Source: Dipylidium caninum
Taxonomy: Eukaryota; Platyhelminthes; Cestoda; Cyclophyllidea; Dipylidiidae
NCBI GenBank assembly: GCA_017562135.1
Contig: QEYB01000926.1
Location: 496,001 to 560,000, forward strand
DNA: 64,000 nt
Direction: 5' to 3'
Made by a program: the position numbers and the translations under genes. Position 1 is the stretch's first letter, and the number at the start of each line of letters is the position of its first letter. Under the pieces are notes generated by a model, which saw nothing but the letters and a program-made list of their open reading frames with translations, searched no databases and had not been told where the DNA came from. This document shows positions 15,001 to 50,787 of the stretch, piece by piece.

Positions 15001-17136
15001 TGAATAGACTGGCGCAGGGATGCCTGGCGGTCCGTCCGCTCCGTACTACGGTCCCAAAGACTCGGTTCACTCCCTGGCAGTGCCGTTGCAGTATGGTAGT
15101 GGCACGCATGACCGATCTCGACCGCCGGAACCTCGATTCTTCACCATGCGACCCGGTCAACTGCGTGGGAGTAGCGGATTTCGCGCGTCCTCGCAGCCCC
15201 CGGCCTATCCCGGCCAGGGGGTCTTCGTCCTTGGTCCGTCGGCCAATGCTCCGCCCAGGTGGTATCGAAGTCCTCACGGTTGGATGGGTCCCACCGTTAC
15301 CGGCAGTGCTGGCTCTTTGGACAAGGTGAGGTGGGACTTTTTAACCGTTCCTCCCTCCCCCCCAACCCCCGCCGCAGTCAATCCTATTCACGTACACACA
15401 GTCACGAGTTTGTCCTGAAAGGCTCATGTTCCAAGGGACTGAGGCGGCTACATGAGGGTAGAAGTGATGAATGCTCGACTCCCCGAGCTTTCACGATCGC
15501 AAATGCTCTGGCAATTTTTAAACACTTTTTTCTATCCCGCCTAACCAATAACAAGCCACAAACTCCACACGATCACCCGTCTCTTCGGCCCTCATTAAAC
15601 CTCCTTTTTTCCGCTGTCTGGAGGGTGCTCCTAGACAGATAAAAGGGAACTTGTTTGTCCTTGGCCAGCTTTTCTCCTCCGCCTACTGGCTCGGTGAGTG
15701 TGTGCGGTATTTCCGCTCCACACGGCCTCTGGTGCCATCGTCGGTGTCTTATGAGAGTCTGGCGTAGCGGTGTGGTTCACGACAACCTCACCGAAGTCTA
15801 GTTAGGTTGAATGAGTCCGCCTCAATTTCAGCGCTGACATTTTGTCTCTCGCTTGTTGTCAGGTGTTAATTAACCTTGAGGAGGAGAACCGTTTCTTGCG
15901 TGCCGAGTACGATAGACTGAGGATGCAATCACCGGCTCAGGGTCTGCGTCCCATGCGATCGCCCTCATTGCAGTATCCTCTCACCCAGCCCGGTCCCTAT
16001 CCCGAGAGTTTTCACCACTCTGCTTACGGTGCTCCGCACTTCCCTTCGAGTGCGCAAGTCAACTCCCCTTTTGGGTAAGTGGAGTAACAACTGGGACGGA
16101 GGAGGCGAGGCAGCGGAGTCCACCGAATGAACAATCCGCGCCGCAGTAAGGCGCATTAAAACACCAGAAAGTCGATACGCCCGCCTTCGGGCTCTAGTTA
16201 ACGCCAGTCAAGTAAATTTCCTCGTCCAGGAGTGGAGGCCGAAGTCCATTTCGCTTAGTGGAGTGTCTAGAAACTGGGAAAGGATTTACCACCGTTTCTC
16301 TGCCCACTTTCTTCTTCAGACACGGGCAATTTATGCCACATTTGGGAAGAAGTCAAACTGAGCGTGTTTACACGTCTAACAACGGGATACTCTACGGCGG
16401 TTCGTTGGGCAGAGGATCAGCCCCGGCCGGTCCTCCGGTCTTCCTACGAAGCAACGGATCGGGTCGACTGGCTTTTGACCCGGGGAATCAACGCTACCCG
16501 AGCAAAGCCTTTTCCATGGCCACCTCGCAGCACCCCCTCATGGCCCCCAGTCAGGAAAGTGAGTTGGCCCAGGAGACCCGGTTGCTACGGCAACACAAGA
16601 CGCGTTTAGAATCCCGAATGCAATTGTTGGAGGATCACAATAAGGCGTTGGAGGATCAGTTGAATCGTTTGAGGCAGTACTTAAATATTCCGCCGCCCCT
16701 TCCACCACCTCATCCTCCCATCGCCACCAACAACACTGCGTCAATGTCGGCATCCTCTCAAGCGGTGAGTAATTTGATTTCCTTTGAGAGGCGTCAAAGT
16801 GACATTAACTCGGTCAAGTTGTCGCTTATTCCGTTTACTTCCACAGAAATTCAAGGGGGACTTTTTCTTTCTTTCCTTTAGTACACTCGCGCTAACGGCG
16901 TCACCGATCAACAATCAGGAAGTAGTTACGGTGGAAACCAATACCTCTCGGTGGCCGATCGGACCTCGCCAACCTCCTCCTACGCCACCCCGACCGAATC
17001 GGTCGGTTTCAGTCAAGGTAGGCCTCCTTTTCCCGCTCATTCAAAATTGACAGCTTCCGAGGGGTCAACCTCGTCTCGGCTGTCGGTTAACGGTTCTGAT
17101 TGGCTGCCCAGCCCCACCGTAGTGGGGAGATCATGA
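1..17136 (+). CDS. DMD: Dystrophin, 3' part (rod end to C-terminus), 5' end outside the window
   Basis: Dystrophin ties cortical actin to the dystroglycan complex at the membrane. Exons seen: ?-430 (open from 64, acceptor uncertain), 803-978, 1073-1171, 1447-1577, 2448-2686, 3143-3203, 3299-3435, 5774-6060, 7707-8083, 9183-9268, 10101-10264, 10572-10834, 11947-12058, 12320-about 12490, 13840-14104, 15008-15325, 15863-16074, 16320-16764, 16882-17017, 17054-17136 (TGA). Order: last spectrin repeats; WW domain (PWER...VPYYKN, TQWDHP); EF-hand-like region (LYEIMQ-type helices, [14 protein letters not shown]); ZZ finger with Cys pairs CTVC, CQAC, CLRC and CQTC plus HKVTH; two C-terminal helices ([28 protein letters not shown] region). 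Phases fit except between 12490 and 13840, where an exon or donor is missing. Identity is secure from the WW-EF-ZZ-coiled-coil order. Dystrobrevin is excluded by the WW domain and spectrin repeats. The actin-binding half lies upstream. Confidence 0.93.
3143..3435 (+). other. DMD: Dystrophin WW domain and start of EF-hand region (two exons)
   Basis: Exons 3143-3203 and 3299-3435 join in phase 2 inside the WW domain. The two tryptophans (PWER and QWDHP) and the central YY (VPYYKN) are present. Directly after it, [20 protein letters not shown] matches the first helix that in vertebrate dystrophin packs on the WW domain to bind beta-dystroglycan. The binding role is known for the family; the sequence shows only the motif. 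Confidence 0.93.
3436..5773 (+). other. DMD: Long dystrophin intron
   Basis: The intron separates the WW-helix exon from the EF-hand exon; donor gtaagt, acceptor cttccag. It contains a (CA)n tract near 4009-4036 and short open frames on both strands with no recognisable protein. Nothing else stands out. Confidence 0.75.
4009..4036. repeat. (CA)n microsatellite in a dystrophin intron
   Basis: Nearly pure CA dinucleotide run with one interruption (catac). Confidence 0.95.
6283..6500. repeat. Polypyrimidine low-complexity tract
   Basis: Imperfect CTCC/CTCCG/CTTC repeats in the intron after the exon ending at 6060. They create long artificial Pro/Ser-rich frames on + and Arg-rich frames on -, which are not genes. 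Confidence 0.85.
10572..12058 (+). other. DMD: Dystrophin ZZ-type zinc finger (two exons)
   Basis: Exon 10572-10834 ends with the first Cys pairs ([15 protein letters not shown]) and exon 11947-12058 carries CLRC, DLCQTC and NHKVTHP. All ZZ-class cysteines and the closing His pair are visible. The 1.1 kb intron between them (10835-11946) shows no other coding signal. Confidence 0.92.
12491..13839 (+). other. Unresolved dystrophin segment
   Basis: The exon starting at 12320 stays open to about 12490 in phase 0, but the next sure exon (13840) needs two bases carried in. An exon of length 3n+2 or a different donor must lie here. Open stretches exist (for example 13028-13276, ending at CAG/gtgtgt) but none has the right phase together with similarity to dystrophin. 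The rest is C- and G-rich low-complexity sequence. Confidence 0.5.
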
Positions 17137-18953
17137 AAGCGCAATTCCGCTGGGTCGGTCGCTCGCATTCACCACAGGCCGGTGAGTTTGTCCTCCCCAC
17201 TCGAGTGAGAGCAATTTTTGTTGCCATCATCCCCTTGGCGTCCTAACGTCGTCACGACAGAGTCAAAGTAGCTGGCGGTGTTAATCAAACTACCGTCCAG
17301 ACGGAAGAAAACCAAGGCGACGAGTTAATTGACAGTCGAGATTGTGTGACCAAGCTGGTGGTCGTACCAAGGAGGGAATTTGTTATTAGTTGGGGTAATT
17401 TATGTCAAACGACCTCATAAATCTGTGCTTACGATGTTATAGGCCAAACACGACCTCACAGTGTGACTGGCACAAATCCCAACTAGGCCTTCAAGACGCC
17501 GTCTCCCCTCACCCCCAATTACTCCACGAGCCTATTTCTCCCACCCGCCCAATTTCACCTTCCTAAAACACACACACACTGCTAAGTCTATATGCACACA
17601 TTAACAAGTCTTCCAGCCTCGCCGTCCGAATTCTTCAAGAATCTGTTAACACGGTCGTACACTTCTCCTTGCCTTGTCCACCTTTTTCCTCCTCCTCCTT
17701 CAAAAGAAGATGCTATGAAGTGATCAGTGATAGCCTTTCCCTCTCCTCCTCCACCCAGCTACCCACAGAGCAAACCCAAACCCCTCCCGACCGTTTTCTT
17801 CTCACCCTCCACTGTCAACCTGAGCACCCAGAAGTGTATCCACCCCCTTCTGCCCTCCCCAACTTCTTCCTCAGCTTTAAGTTTATCTGACTATGCATAT
17901 TTCGGATGTATAAAGAGTAACCATATTGGTCTTTTTTCTTTGCCTCCCACCGTTTAAATCATTTAAACCATGCGAATTTAACACGCATATGGCTATTCAC
18001 TTGCCAACGGCATCTATAACAATGGAGATAATTTTAGGGTTATCACGCAGGTTTGGGAATTTAGCTCTCTGTCAGTAGATTTTGGTTTGGATCTCTTTTT
18101 CTTTATCTTTTTTGCCAGTTCTCCCTTTCAGATTGCATAAGTGGTTTTGGGATTTAAGCCGAAGTCGAAGTATGGCCTTTTGTTAAAAAATGTTGTTTGC
18201 AGAAGGGGCTAGCGGAAATCCTTTATTGTCATTCTGTAGGAATTAATAGATCGGGGAAAGGCGAAGAAAGTCCGGCCAGTGGGCTAAGCCCTCTCAGTGT
18301 ACCGGGAAGGAAATTTTCCTCGGCGTCCTTGAGCAATCAAAGTATTTATACTTGAGCCTATCGTGAACTGAACACGACGTTGCAACGCGTGGCGTTCACT
18401 TTTTGAATACTTGGCGGACGAAAAACCTCTTCACTCTACGGTCAAGGCAATCCGACAAAGTACATTGATAATATTGCTCTGTTAGAGTTCAGTCAAGGGA
18501 TAAACGTAGAGGAATGAGTCAGAGGCGTCTTGTGTTTCCTTCCATCTGCCGGCATTTAGGTTGCTCACCGTAACTAGAGATAGCCTAATATATCGCTACT
18601 TAAATAATACAAGTAAACATTTTATATGTTTAAAAGAATCTGCTATTGCCGAAAAAAAACGTCTTCTCGCGGAAAAGGAAGCTAGAAAATGGCACGTCAA
18701 TGTTTGAAATTTTGAGTGAGGGCCAAGGGTGAGGCAAGCAAAGCCTCATGAGCCGCCCTCTAAAGGCCCAACGTCATCTAACCCTCTTAAGCCTGTTTAA
18801 TTAACCTCGTTGCTGACTTATTTCAATCCTCCTCACGCAAACGCTCAGACCACGTAGCAACGAAGCTTTGCAATTACCCCACCGCCTCGCGAGACACCGA
18901 TTATTAACGAGTCTACCCTCTCAATTAGGAGGCCTTAACCACAAACTCACCCA

Positions 18954-18976
18954 CCCACACACACACACACACACGC
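18954..18976. repeat. (CA)n microsatellite
   Basis: Uninterrupted CA run in the dystrophin-ROCK spacer. Confidence 0.93.
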
Positions 18977-19983
18977 ACATACACATCAGTTGACCTCTGC
19001 GCCTATTACTTCGCATAGACAAGAGTTAAATTTATGTACATTCGTCTGTGCACATGCGTGTGCATTTGAAGTGTGGATGTGAAACCAATTTTACCTATTA
19101 CTACTGAGGTCAAGTTTGTGTGGATGCACATTTCGACAGCTCCCCTGTGTAATTTGAGGTTGCCGATTTTCGGAATTCGCGTCATTACTGATTTTCAGGC
19201 CGATAGCACAAGTTTCAATTCAAGTATTCAATTTTAAAATAGAATAAGTGTTTCTTTGGAGTCTACTTTCTTTTGTCGGCTTTCGAAGTCGCCAAAACAG
19301 TAGATGCAGTGGGAATACTAAGTCACTGGGGCTATTAAACATTGTCGTCATGTAAAAATACCAAAGACTCCCTTTCCCATTCCATTATCTCTCTTCATCA
19401 GTCATTAGTACCATGGAATTCGAATGCGCGTCAAAGCTGAATGGCACTGAAGACTGAATGCCAATCATTAAAAGATATCGCATTTACTGCGGCTGGGGAA
19501 CAACTTTAGTCCCGGTTTAATTTGAACAGCTCTAGTGTACTTCTAACACAGATAAAGAAGGCACACTTTCCACCTGACGGTAAAAAAGATTAGCGAGAGG
19601 TGGTGCCGCAGATGTAGGACACAAGTTGGCCGCCTCTTGACACAATTCAACTCGCCGCCTTCCAAAACCGTGTTAATTTATTGCCACTAGCGGGAAGTCC
19701 CAGAACCATGGGGCGTGGAAACCCCCTGACTGCGTGTCCTGACGCCCAATAAAGTGCGGCATTCCGTGGGAATGGTAATTGATGCGGTGAATAAGTTATC
19801 CTCGGCGAGTACATTCACCTCTGACATTTCCTCCGTAAGGCTTCCACTGCCTTGACAAACACCCCAGGAGGATGCTTTTGCGACAGAGCGGAGTGGAAGT
19901 TAGCTACACATCACGACTTGCAGTCGTGTGTCGATGAAATTGGTTTGCGCCTGAGTCAAGTGGAGAGGCTAAATAATTTGGTG

Positions 19984-20008
19984 GTGTGTGTGTGTGTGTG
20001 TGTGTGTG
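19984..20008. repeat. (GT)n microsatellite
   Basis: Uninterrupted GT run in the dystrophin-ROCK spacer. Confidence 0.95.
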
Positions 20009-22102
20009 GCAACACACCTGATGACAGGAGGTAGATCTTCAAAGGTACTCCATAACTGTTCTTTCACGCTTTTCTCCTTCTTCTTATTTCACTCTGTAAT
20101 ATACGCACAACTTTCACCTGACTGATTGACTTGGTGCAGAGAATGATAAAGAGAGAAATAGGGGAGGGGACGTGATGAGAATTGCTGTAGGGCGAGGTAT
20201 CACTAGTTTGAATCCCAGGAGGTCCTCTGCCTCGCGGACCCCTCATCCTTCTTCATCCTCTACACCACCAAATGATCAAAAATTAATTTGTTTCCTGCGA
20301 AAGTCCTAATGATGGCGTGTAGAAAATGCGCATACAAAACAAAGTTCCCTCTGCACGTTTTTTAGCACAGCACGAAAGGACCGTTTTACTTTGGAAGAGG
20401 TAGGAGGATCACTTTAATTAACTTGATCGAAGTAAACGTCAACAAAGCACATCATTGATGTCACCCTGTCCCCTGAAGGACTACTCACAGTCTTGTTTAA
20501 CTCTCTTGAACTCTCAGGAGGCTCTACGCGGGATTTAAGCTGGCTTTGTAGGAGCTCTCGAAATGCCAAACCCCAATGAGGAATATCACACATAAGACAG
20601 CGTCAGCGTTATTCCATACGATTTGATCTGCAATTGAAGTGTGACACGAGGCCTTGGCCGGGGTACAATAATCGAAAAAGATGGGACATATACAAGAGGG
20701 TTATGGTGCCCGAGTTAAAGGCTGATTGATCACCTAAATGGCTCACACTTTGGTTTTACGATCTCTTGCTATTTCACAGTCACCATACCAACAAGATTTT
20801 ACGTTAGCACTTTCGGACACGTCGATTAAGGCGGATAATTGAAGTAGAAATGTGGTTTAACTCCAGCTATGTATTTTTACCGGCGCCTAGTTTACGACCA
20901 ATCATAGACCAGGGTTTTTCAGTTAAACTAAGCGCCCTGTTGGAGTTGAATTTTTATTGGTCCCCTCGTTAACATGGTTCATTTGACCATAAAAACGCTC
21001 CATAACTTTGAGTTGAAATAAATACGATGTAAAAGGAGGGAATAAAAGAAATGTCTATCATATGATCTGTCTATAAGAGATGACCGATGCGAGAAAGTGT
21101 GGGCGTGGGGGGGGGGGGAGAACCGGTTGAACCTAACACTAACTCATTACTGTCGAATAAGAGATGTGAAAAGATAGCAATCCGGTGGAAAGCAATAGGC
21201 TCGGACTAAGTCAAGAAGTCAAGACACTTAGGCGGAAACAGGATGAATCGAAGGCAGCAAAGGGGTCATTCTAAAACTATCCGATTAGCGGAGACAAAAT
21301 TCATTTGTCTCGCCTATGATGCCCTGGTAACCAGGTTGATTAGCATGGAGGCTGGGGAGTGGGGGCCGTAGAGCGGTCATACCGTGAATGACGTCAGTAC
21401 GGTTAGCCAGGACCAAATGCAATCAACTACGCCGAAGTTGGGACTATTGCGCAATTAGCCAACTCCCGCCACCTTCCACCACTCCCAAGCCTGCCCACTG
21501 GGATAGCTATTGAAAGAGATCAGACGTTTAGAGGGCTAAAGGTAAAGAGATGGACCGTAGACTTACGTCAGCACTTACAGCGTGAATAGTTGGGATTACT
21601 GACGCAGTAAAATTCCCATTTAACAAAAAAATAGCCCGTTCAGAGGAACTTAAACAAAGTGGCTAGAGAAGACGGTAGGCAGAGGAAGTGGTTAGTGAGA
21701 AACGTCGAGAATTTACCTTCGACACGGAGCAAAGACAATGCATCCTGGTGTAAGTCACGGTCAGGAGTAGGTAGATTGAAGCGCTACCAAATACGATGAG
21801 GTCGAAGGCACAAAAAGCTGGTTTAGCGATGTAGAAGGAGATTGTGGGGACCCATTCGCCTCCGACAGCGAGTTCGAAGTGATGCAATGTTAATTCGCAG
21901 TGACAGTATTACTGTCTCAATGTAATGTGTGTCCATAAAAGGTGAAAATCAGGCAAAGAACGAGGAACTACAAGGAAGTGGGACGCCCGGTCCAACTACA
22001 CCGCTGATTCCTGCAACAATGGCGCTTAAAGTAGTGTTCAAAGGATTTACCGGCACCATACCAAATGAGGAGGGTGTGCCTACGTCAGGGACATTTAGAT
22101 CT

Positions 22103-22620
22103 TTTGTTGAAGCGGTCAGCTTTCAATACCACGCCTCCAACATTTCATTGACGTGGCCAACACTCGCCTCATCCTCCACGTCTGTACAATCGCCGCGCCA
22201 TCCTAACTACCTCGACTGTATCCACTTTGACCAACCGTTTGAATGCAATACTCGGATCTCGACAGTCGTAACGCAGTCCCACCGATGTCAAGTGGGGTGG
22301 ACAAATGCACCAGGCAAGGCACCTTGACAAGTACCAAATTGGACGGCACTGTTAAAGAAGGAAGAGTGGAGAGAGCGAGATGGAGTGTTGAAGAGGAGGG
22401 GACGGGGGGGAGGAGGAGGCCCAGCGAGTCCCGCCTTCGATTGAACAACCCACACTTTGGCCAAAGAATGCAACTTAACGAGACAATAAAACCGCCAAAA
22501 AAGCCTGCAATTATTTCGCTGTGTGCTTCAACACCAACTCAAATAGCGTCCGGTCCGGTGGGCTTGTCTGTCAACAGCGTCTGTGCCAAACTGGAGCAAG
22601 ACAAGAAGTAGACAAATAAA
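22103..22620 (+). repeat. Dispersed repeat, copy A
   Basis: About 520 bases that match 26000-26607 in the same orientation. Shared blocks include acgtggcca, cctcatcctcc, cgccgcgccatcc, acgcagtccca, gacaaatgcacca, ggcccag and a terminal gacaaataaa. The copy remains partly open and reads short Ser/Pro-rich peptides (SPRHPN; DKCTRQGTLTS) also found in copy B. It ends at an AATAAA. I do not recognise the family. A non-autonomous retroelement or a decayed retrocopy are both possible. Confidence 0.7.
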
Positions 22621-22646
22621 GCAGTCGAAAAGCACCAAAATCATCA

Positions 22647-22652
22647 TTTATT
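22647..22652 (-). promoter_or_regulatory. Candidate ROCK polyadenylation signal
   Basis: AATAAA read on the minus strand, about 430 bases past the ROCK stop codon. It lies just outside repeat copy A. No closer minus-strand AATAAA was found. Confidence 0.4.
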
Positions 22653-23078
22653 TCTTGGTAGCAGGGTGTGAGAGACAATCTCTCGTACTGACAGAAAAGG
22701 CACTTGACGGCGTGTTGAGACGCGGCAAGAAGTCATTAAGAGGGGAAACCCAGTGAGGAATTACCAATGATCACATTGACAGACAAATACTTGGATCTGA
22801 AGGCAGCTGAGATGTGTGGGAGGCGGGGGAGAAGAGAGAAGTGACAGGATTCAAAATGCATACGGCCTTGGGCAGAAAGAGGAGGAAAACGAGAAAGGGG
22901 AGGACAGAAAGTTTGGCATGTGCTGAAAGGACTTGGCCACTGAGATCTGAACAAGTGATCAAATAACCAAAAGGATGGAGGCTCTAAGAAAGAAGACAAT
23001 AATTTACCTCATTAGGGTCTAATTAATCATGCTTCAAAAAAGAAAGGATAAATATCGGTCAAGATATACCTTCAAAGC

Positions 23079-44947
<21,869 letters not shown>

Positions 44948-46116
44948 AAGTGTACAAGTTAAATTAGTATATACATATTCCAGACTCCACTAAGAGACCA
45001 ACAGGGCTCGATTGGTCAATATAACCAGTTAAAAATGTGCGCTCTCATTTGTCCTTCATACTGATAAGTATAAATAAAACAATTCAATAAAAGATCAAAA
45101 ATAACACAAAGCGACTTACATGCTGCTGGTAGGTGGTGAAGGCAGATCTCTATATTTATGGAAGCAATGTTACGAAGAATTCGGAGTCATGTGTGCGGTT
45201 GGTATTTACCACAAGCAAAGCGTACGAAATTCGTAGCAAAGTGTTCTCGACTATAGAGGACACAACAATGTGGACAGGTGGCGGAACAGAGAAGCGTCGT
45301 CCAAGTTCCTAGCGACACAGATCTTTTTTTATTTTGACCTAAATACAAAAAAATATTGATAATATTTTCGTCGCTTTCGCGAGGCAAATAATGGATTTAT
45401 AAATACAAATATGGAGAGGTTTTGTTCGCTCTTTACAGGGGAAGTTGGCGCATGACTAGCTTTACTTTGTTGAACAGATGGTAAATGATTTCGATAAAAT
45501 GCAGCCAGTATTATGGCAAGCTATATCGTATAGTCATGCCTTTACATCTCCACCGCAAAGACGAACGATCAATCGCTAATTGCGTGAAGCTAGAACCCTC
45601 CATGTGAATCTAATGTGAGCACGTTTTATTTATTGAAATCTATTATCATTTTTGGGGCACGGGAGATGATTCAAAAAGGTAATTCCACATACTCACCTCT
45701 TATGGTCTGTTGTTTTCTTGTGTCAACACCATTATAGCTAATGTTTTTGCACTGCAATGATTAGGAATATTGTGATAATTAAATTGTTATAAGTGTGCAA
45801 TGCGGCACTTTGTTAAAAGTGGTTGATCGTCTTACCCTATGAGTAAGATGTAGTATTAATGTATGTGTTTATAAAATAATTTGGTCCTCTCAAATTATTT
45901 GTAGTTGCTCTTGTACTTACCGCGCCCTCAAAACCTCGCTGGCGTTCGACGCCGGCTGTTTCGGCGCCTTTTATCTCAGCTCCGGGTTGATCGGTAATTT
46001 TCTGCAAATACCCCGCTTGTGCATGCTTTTGAAATAATTTCCTGTAGACTTCGATCTTTTTGTTCTTTTATAAACCACTAGTTGCATGTGTTTAGTTCAG
46101 TTTGTCGAGGACAGGA
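44948..46116. promoter_or_regulatory. Shared head-to-head promoter interval of ROCK and Hippo kinase
   Basis: The ROCK start (44947, minus) and the Hippo kinase start (46117, plus) are 1.17 kb apart and divergent, so both promoters must lie here or overlap the first exons. No TATA box or other core motif can be assigned with confidence. Part of the interval is occupied by a candidate small gene on the minus strand. Confidence 0.55.
45187..46001 (-). CDS. Candidate small gene of unknown function, three exons, 5' end unresolved
   Basis: Three minus-strand segments have strong splice sites and agreeing phases: 46001-45921 (ttgcag / gtaagt, 81 nt), 45751-45697 (cattgcag / gtgagt, 55 nt) and 45338-45187 (gtatttag to TGA). 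The joined frame is open for 95 codons. The first exon frame stays open upstream to about 46070 (YRKLFQKHAQAGYLQ), but I find no ATG in that frame. The last exon has a cluster of cysteines (LLCSATCPHCC) and ends FVRFACGKYQPHT. I do not recognise the family. It could be a small protein gene squeezed between two promoters, or untranslated leader exons of ROCK that are open by chance. Confidence 0.35.
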
Positions 46117-49507
<3,391 letters not shown>

Positions 49508-50787
49508 TCATTTTGCGTCAACTTACTAAAACCTGGTTACCGTTTGCCACCTTGGTTTTTCTAATCTGTACGCGTCATTCTTGTGCCTTGAAGTAATAAT
49601 CATTGCATTTAATCATCTTGACACCTTCATTGTGAACATACATGGGTAACCTTTAGTTGAAGTAACGACTGGAGAATTTAGGGGCTGACCTCGTCCCGGA
49701 GTTCCCAAGCGGCTGATTAGACTTAAAATTTACTTCTGTAGTGAATAGTGACGCAAAAGAGCGTTTGCGAAATTCAAGGTACTTCATATGACCAAGGTTG
49801 GCTTTGCTGTTGAGAGCGGAGTTTGAGACAATTTACCAGTTAACTCGAAGTACACGTCAACGGTTTTTCAATATCATGTCCGCCCCGCAATGTTGTTTGT
49901 GGTTTAGATGAACACTTGACGATATTGCTCAATTCTAGGGAAAGAAAGGCATATTTTGAGAGCACTCACCCCTTTGACTTGTACCGATAAGTAATCTATG
50001 TTGTCTGAAGTAGAAATCTCCTAATGTTTTAGATTTTTTGCTTCGTTTGCGGAATTTGAACTCTCTAAGCTTGATTAGAATTCGTATTCGTCACCTCCAT
50101 TGAAGCCCTGGCTGCTTGGCAGGGGCACGCAAATGGATGCGATAAAGAATTTGGATTGCGAATATCCAATAGAGCATGTGAAAATTCCGGGTGGATAGGT
50201 TAAATTATATCATCTAGTGTTTCGTTCTCCGTAGGCAGAATGCAGCAGGTAAGATAATATATTTGTCGTAGGAATTGCATAGTAATGCTAAAAAGGTTAG
50301 GTAACAATTTCCTCCTATGTCGCAACGTTTTGGCTGAGAACTAGAACCCATTTACAGGTTTATACAGTCGAGCGGAAAAATGTTGCAATAAGAGGGACGA
50401 ATTTTTGATGTGCTGTGCAAGTCGATTTAGCTTACACGAATTCTCTTCGTAAACCGGGTGCACTAAGTCGAGTTATGTTAGGTTCTGAGTCCATTGTGTG
50501 AGGGGAATGAACTTTCTTTCTCTCTATACCCCATGCTGCATTAAGAGAGGATTGATGTGAAAACGTCGAAAGATGCATTTTTCAGTGTTCTGTCACTTCA
50601 AATATCCCTTCCATAAAAATGTCAAGAATCTAGTGATTATTAATATATAATGTATTATACAAAATTCATAAATAAATCGCGAAAGTTATACTATATAATG
50701 GAGATTATTTAAATGCAATAAAACTTTAACCTATTAATTGTTTGTATCCATCAAGAATACCCCTTAGTCGGTTTTGGCGCTGGTGGG
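49508..50787. other. Spacer between Hippo kinase and first asteroid-like gene
   Basis: 1.28 kb, AT-rich toward the right end. It must hold the Hippo kinase 3' UTR and the promoter of the next gene. An AATAAA occurs at about 50669, far from the Hippo stop. No coding signal is seen. Confidence 0.6.

Larger units (their letters stand above)
17137..22102. other. Intergenic spacer between convergent dystrophin and ROCK genes
   Basis: About 5 kb in which I see no coding exon on either strand. It should hold the dystrophin 3' UTR. A strong splice donor (gccg/gtgagt) sits 46 bases after the dystrophin stop. A (CA)n run lies near 18954-18976, a (GT)n run near 19984-20008 and a G run near 21107-21118. 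AATAAA hexamers occur on + at about 19749 and 21019, too far to assign to dystrophin with confidence. Confidence 0.7.

Noticed and set aside
20196..20225. tRNA B-box-like string (tagtttgaatcccagg)
   Set aside because: No matching A box or cloverleaf could be drawn around it; the match to the B-box consensus is poor.
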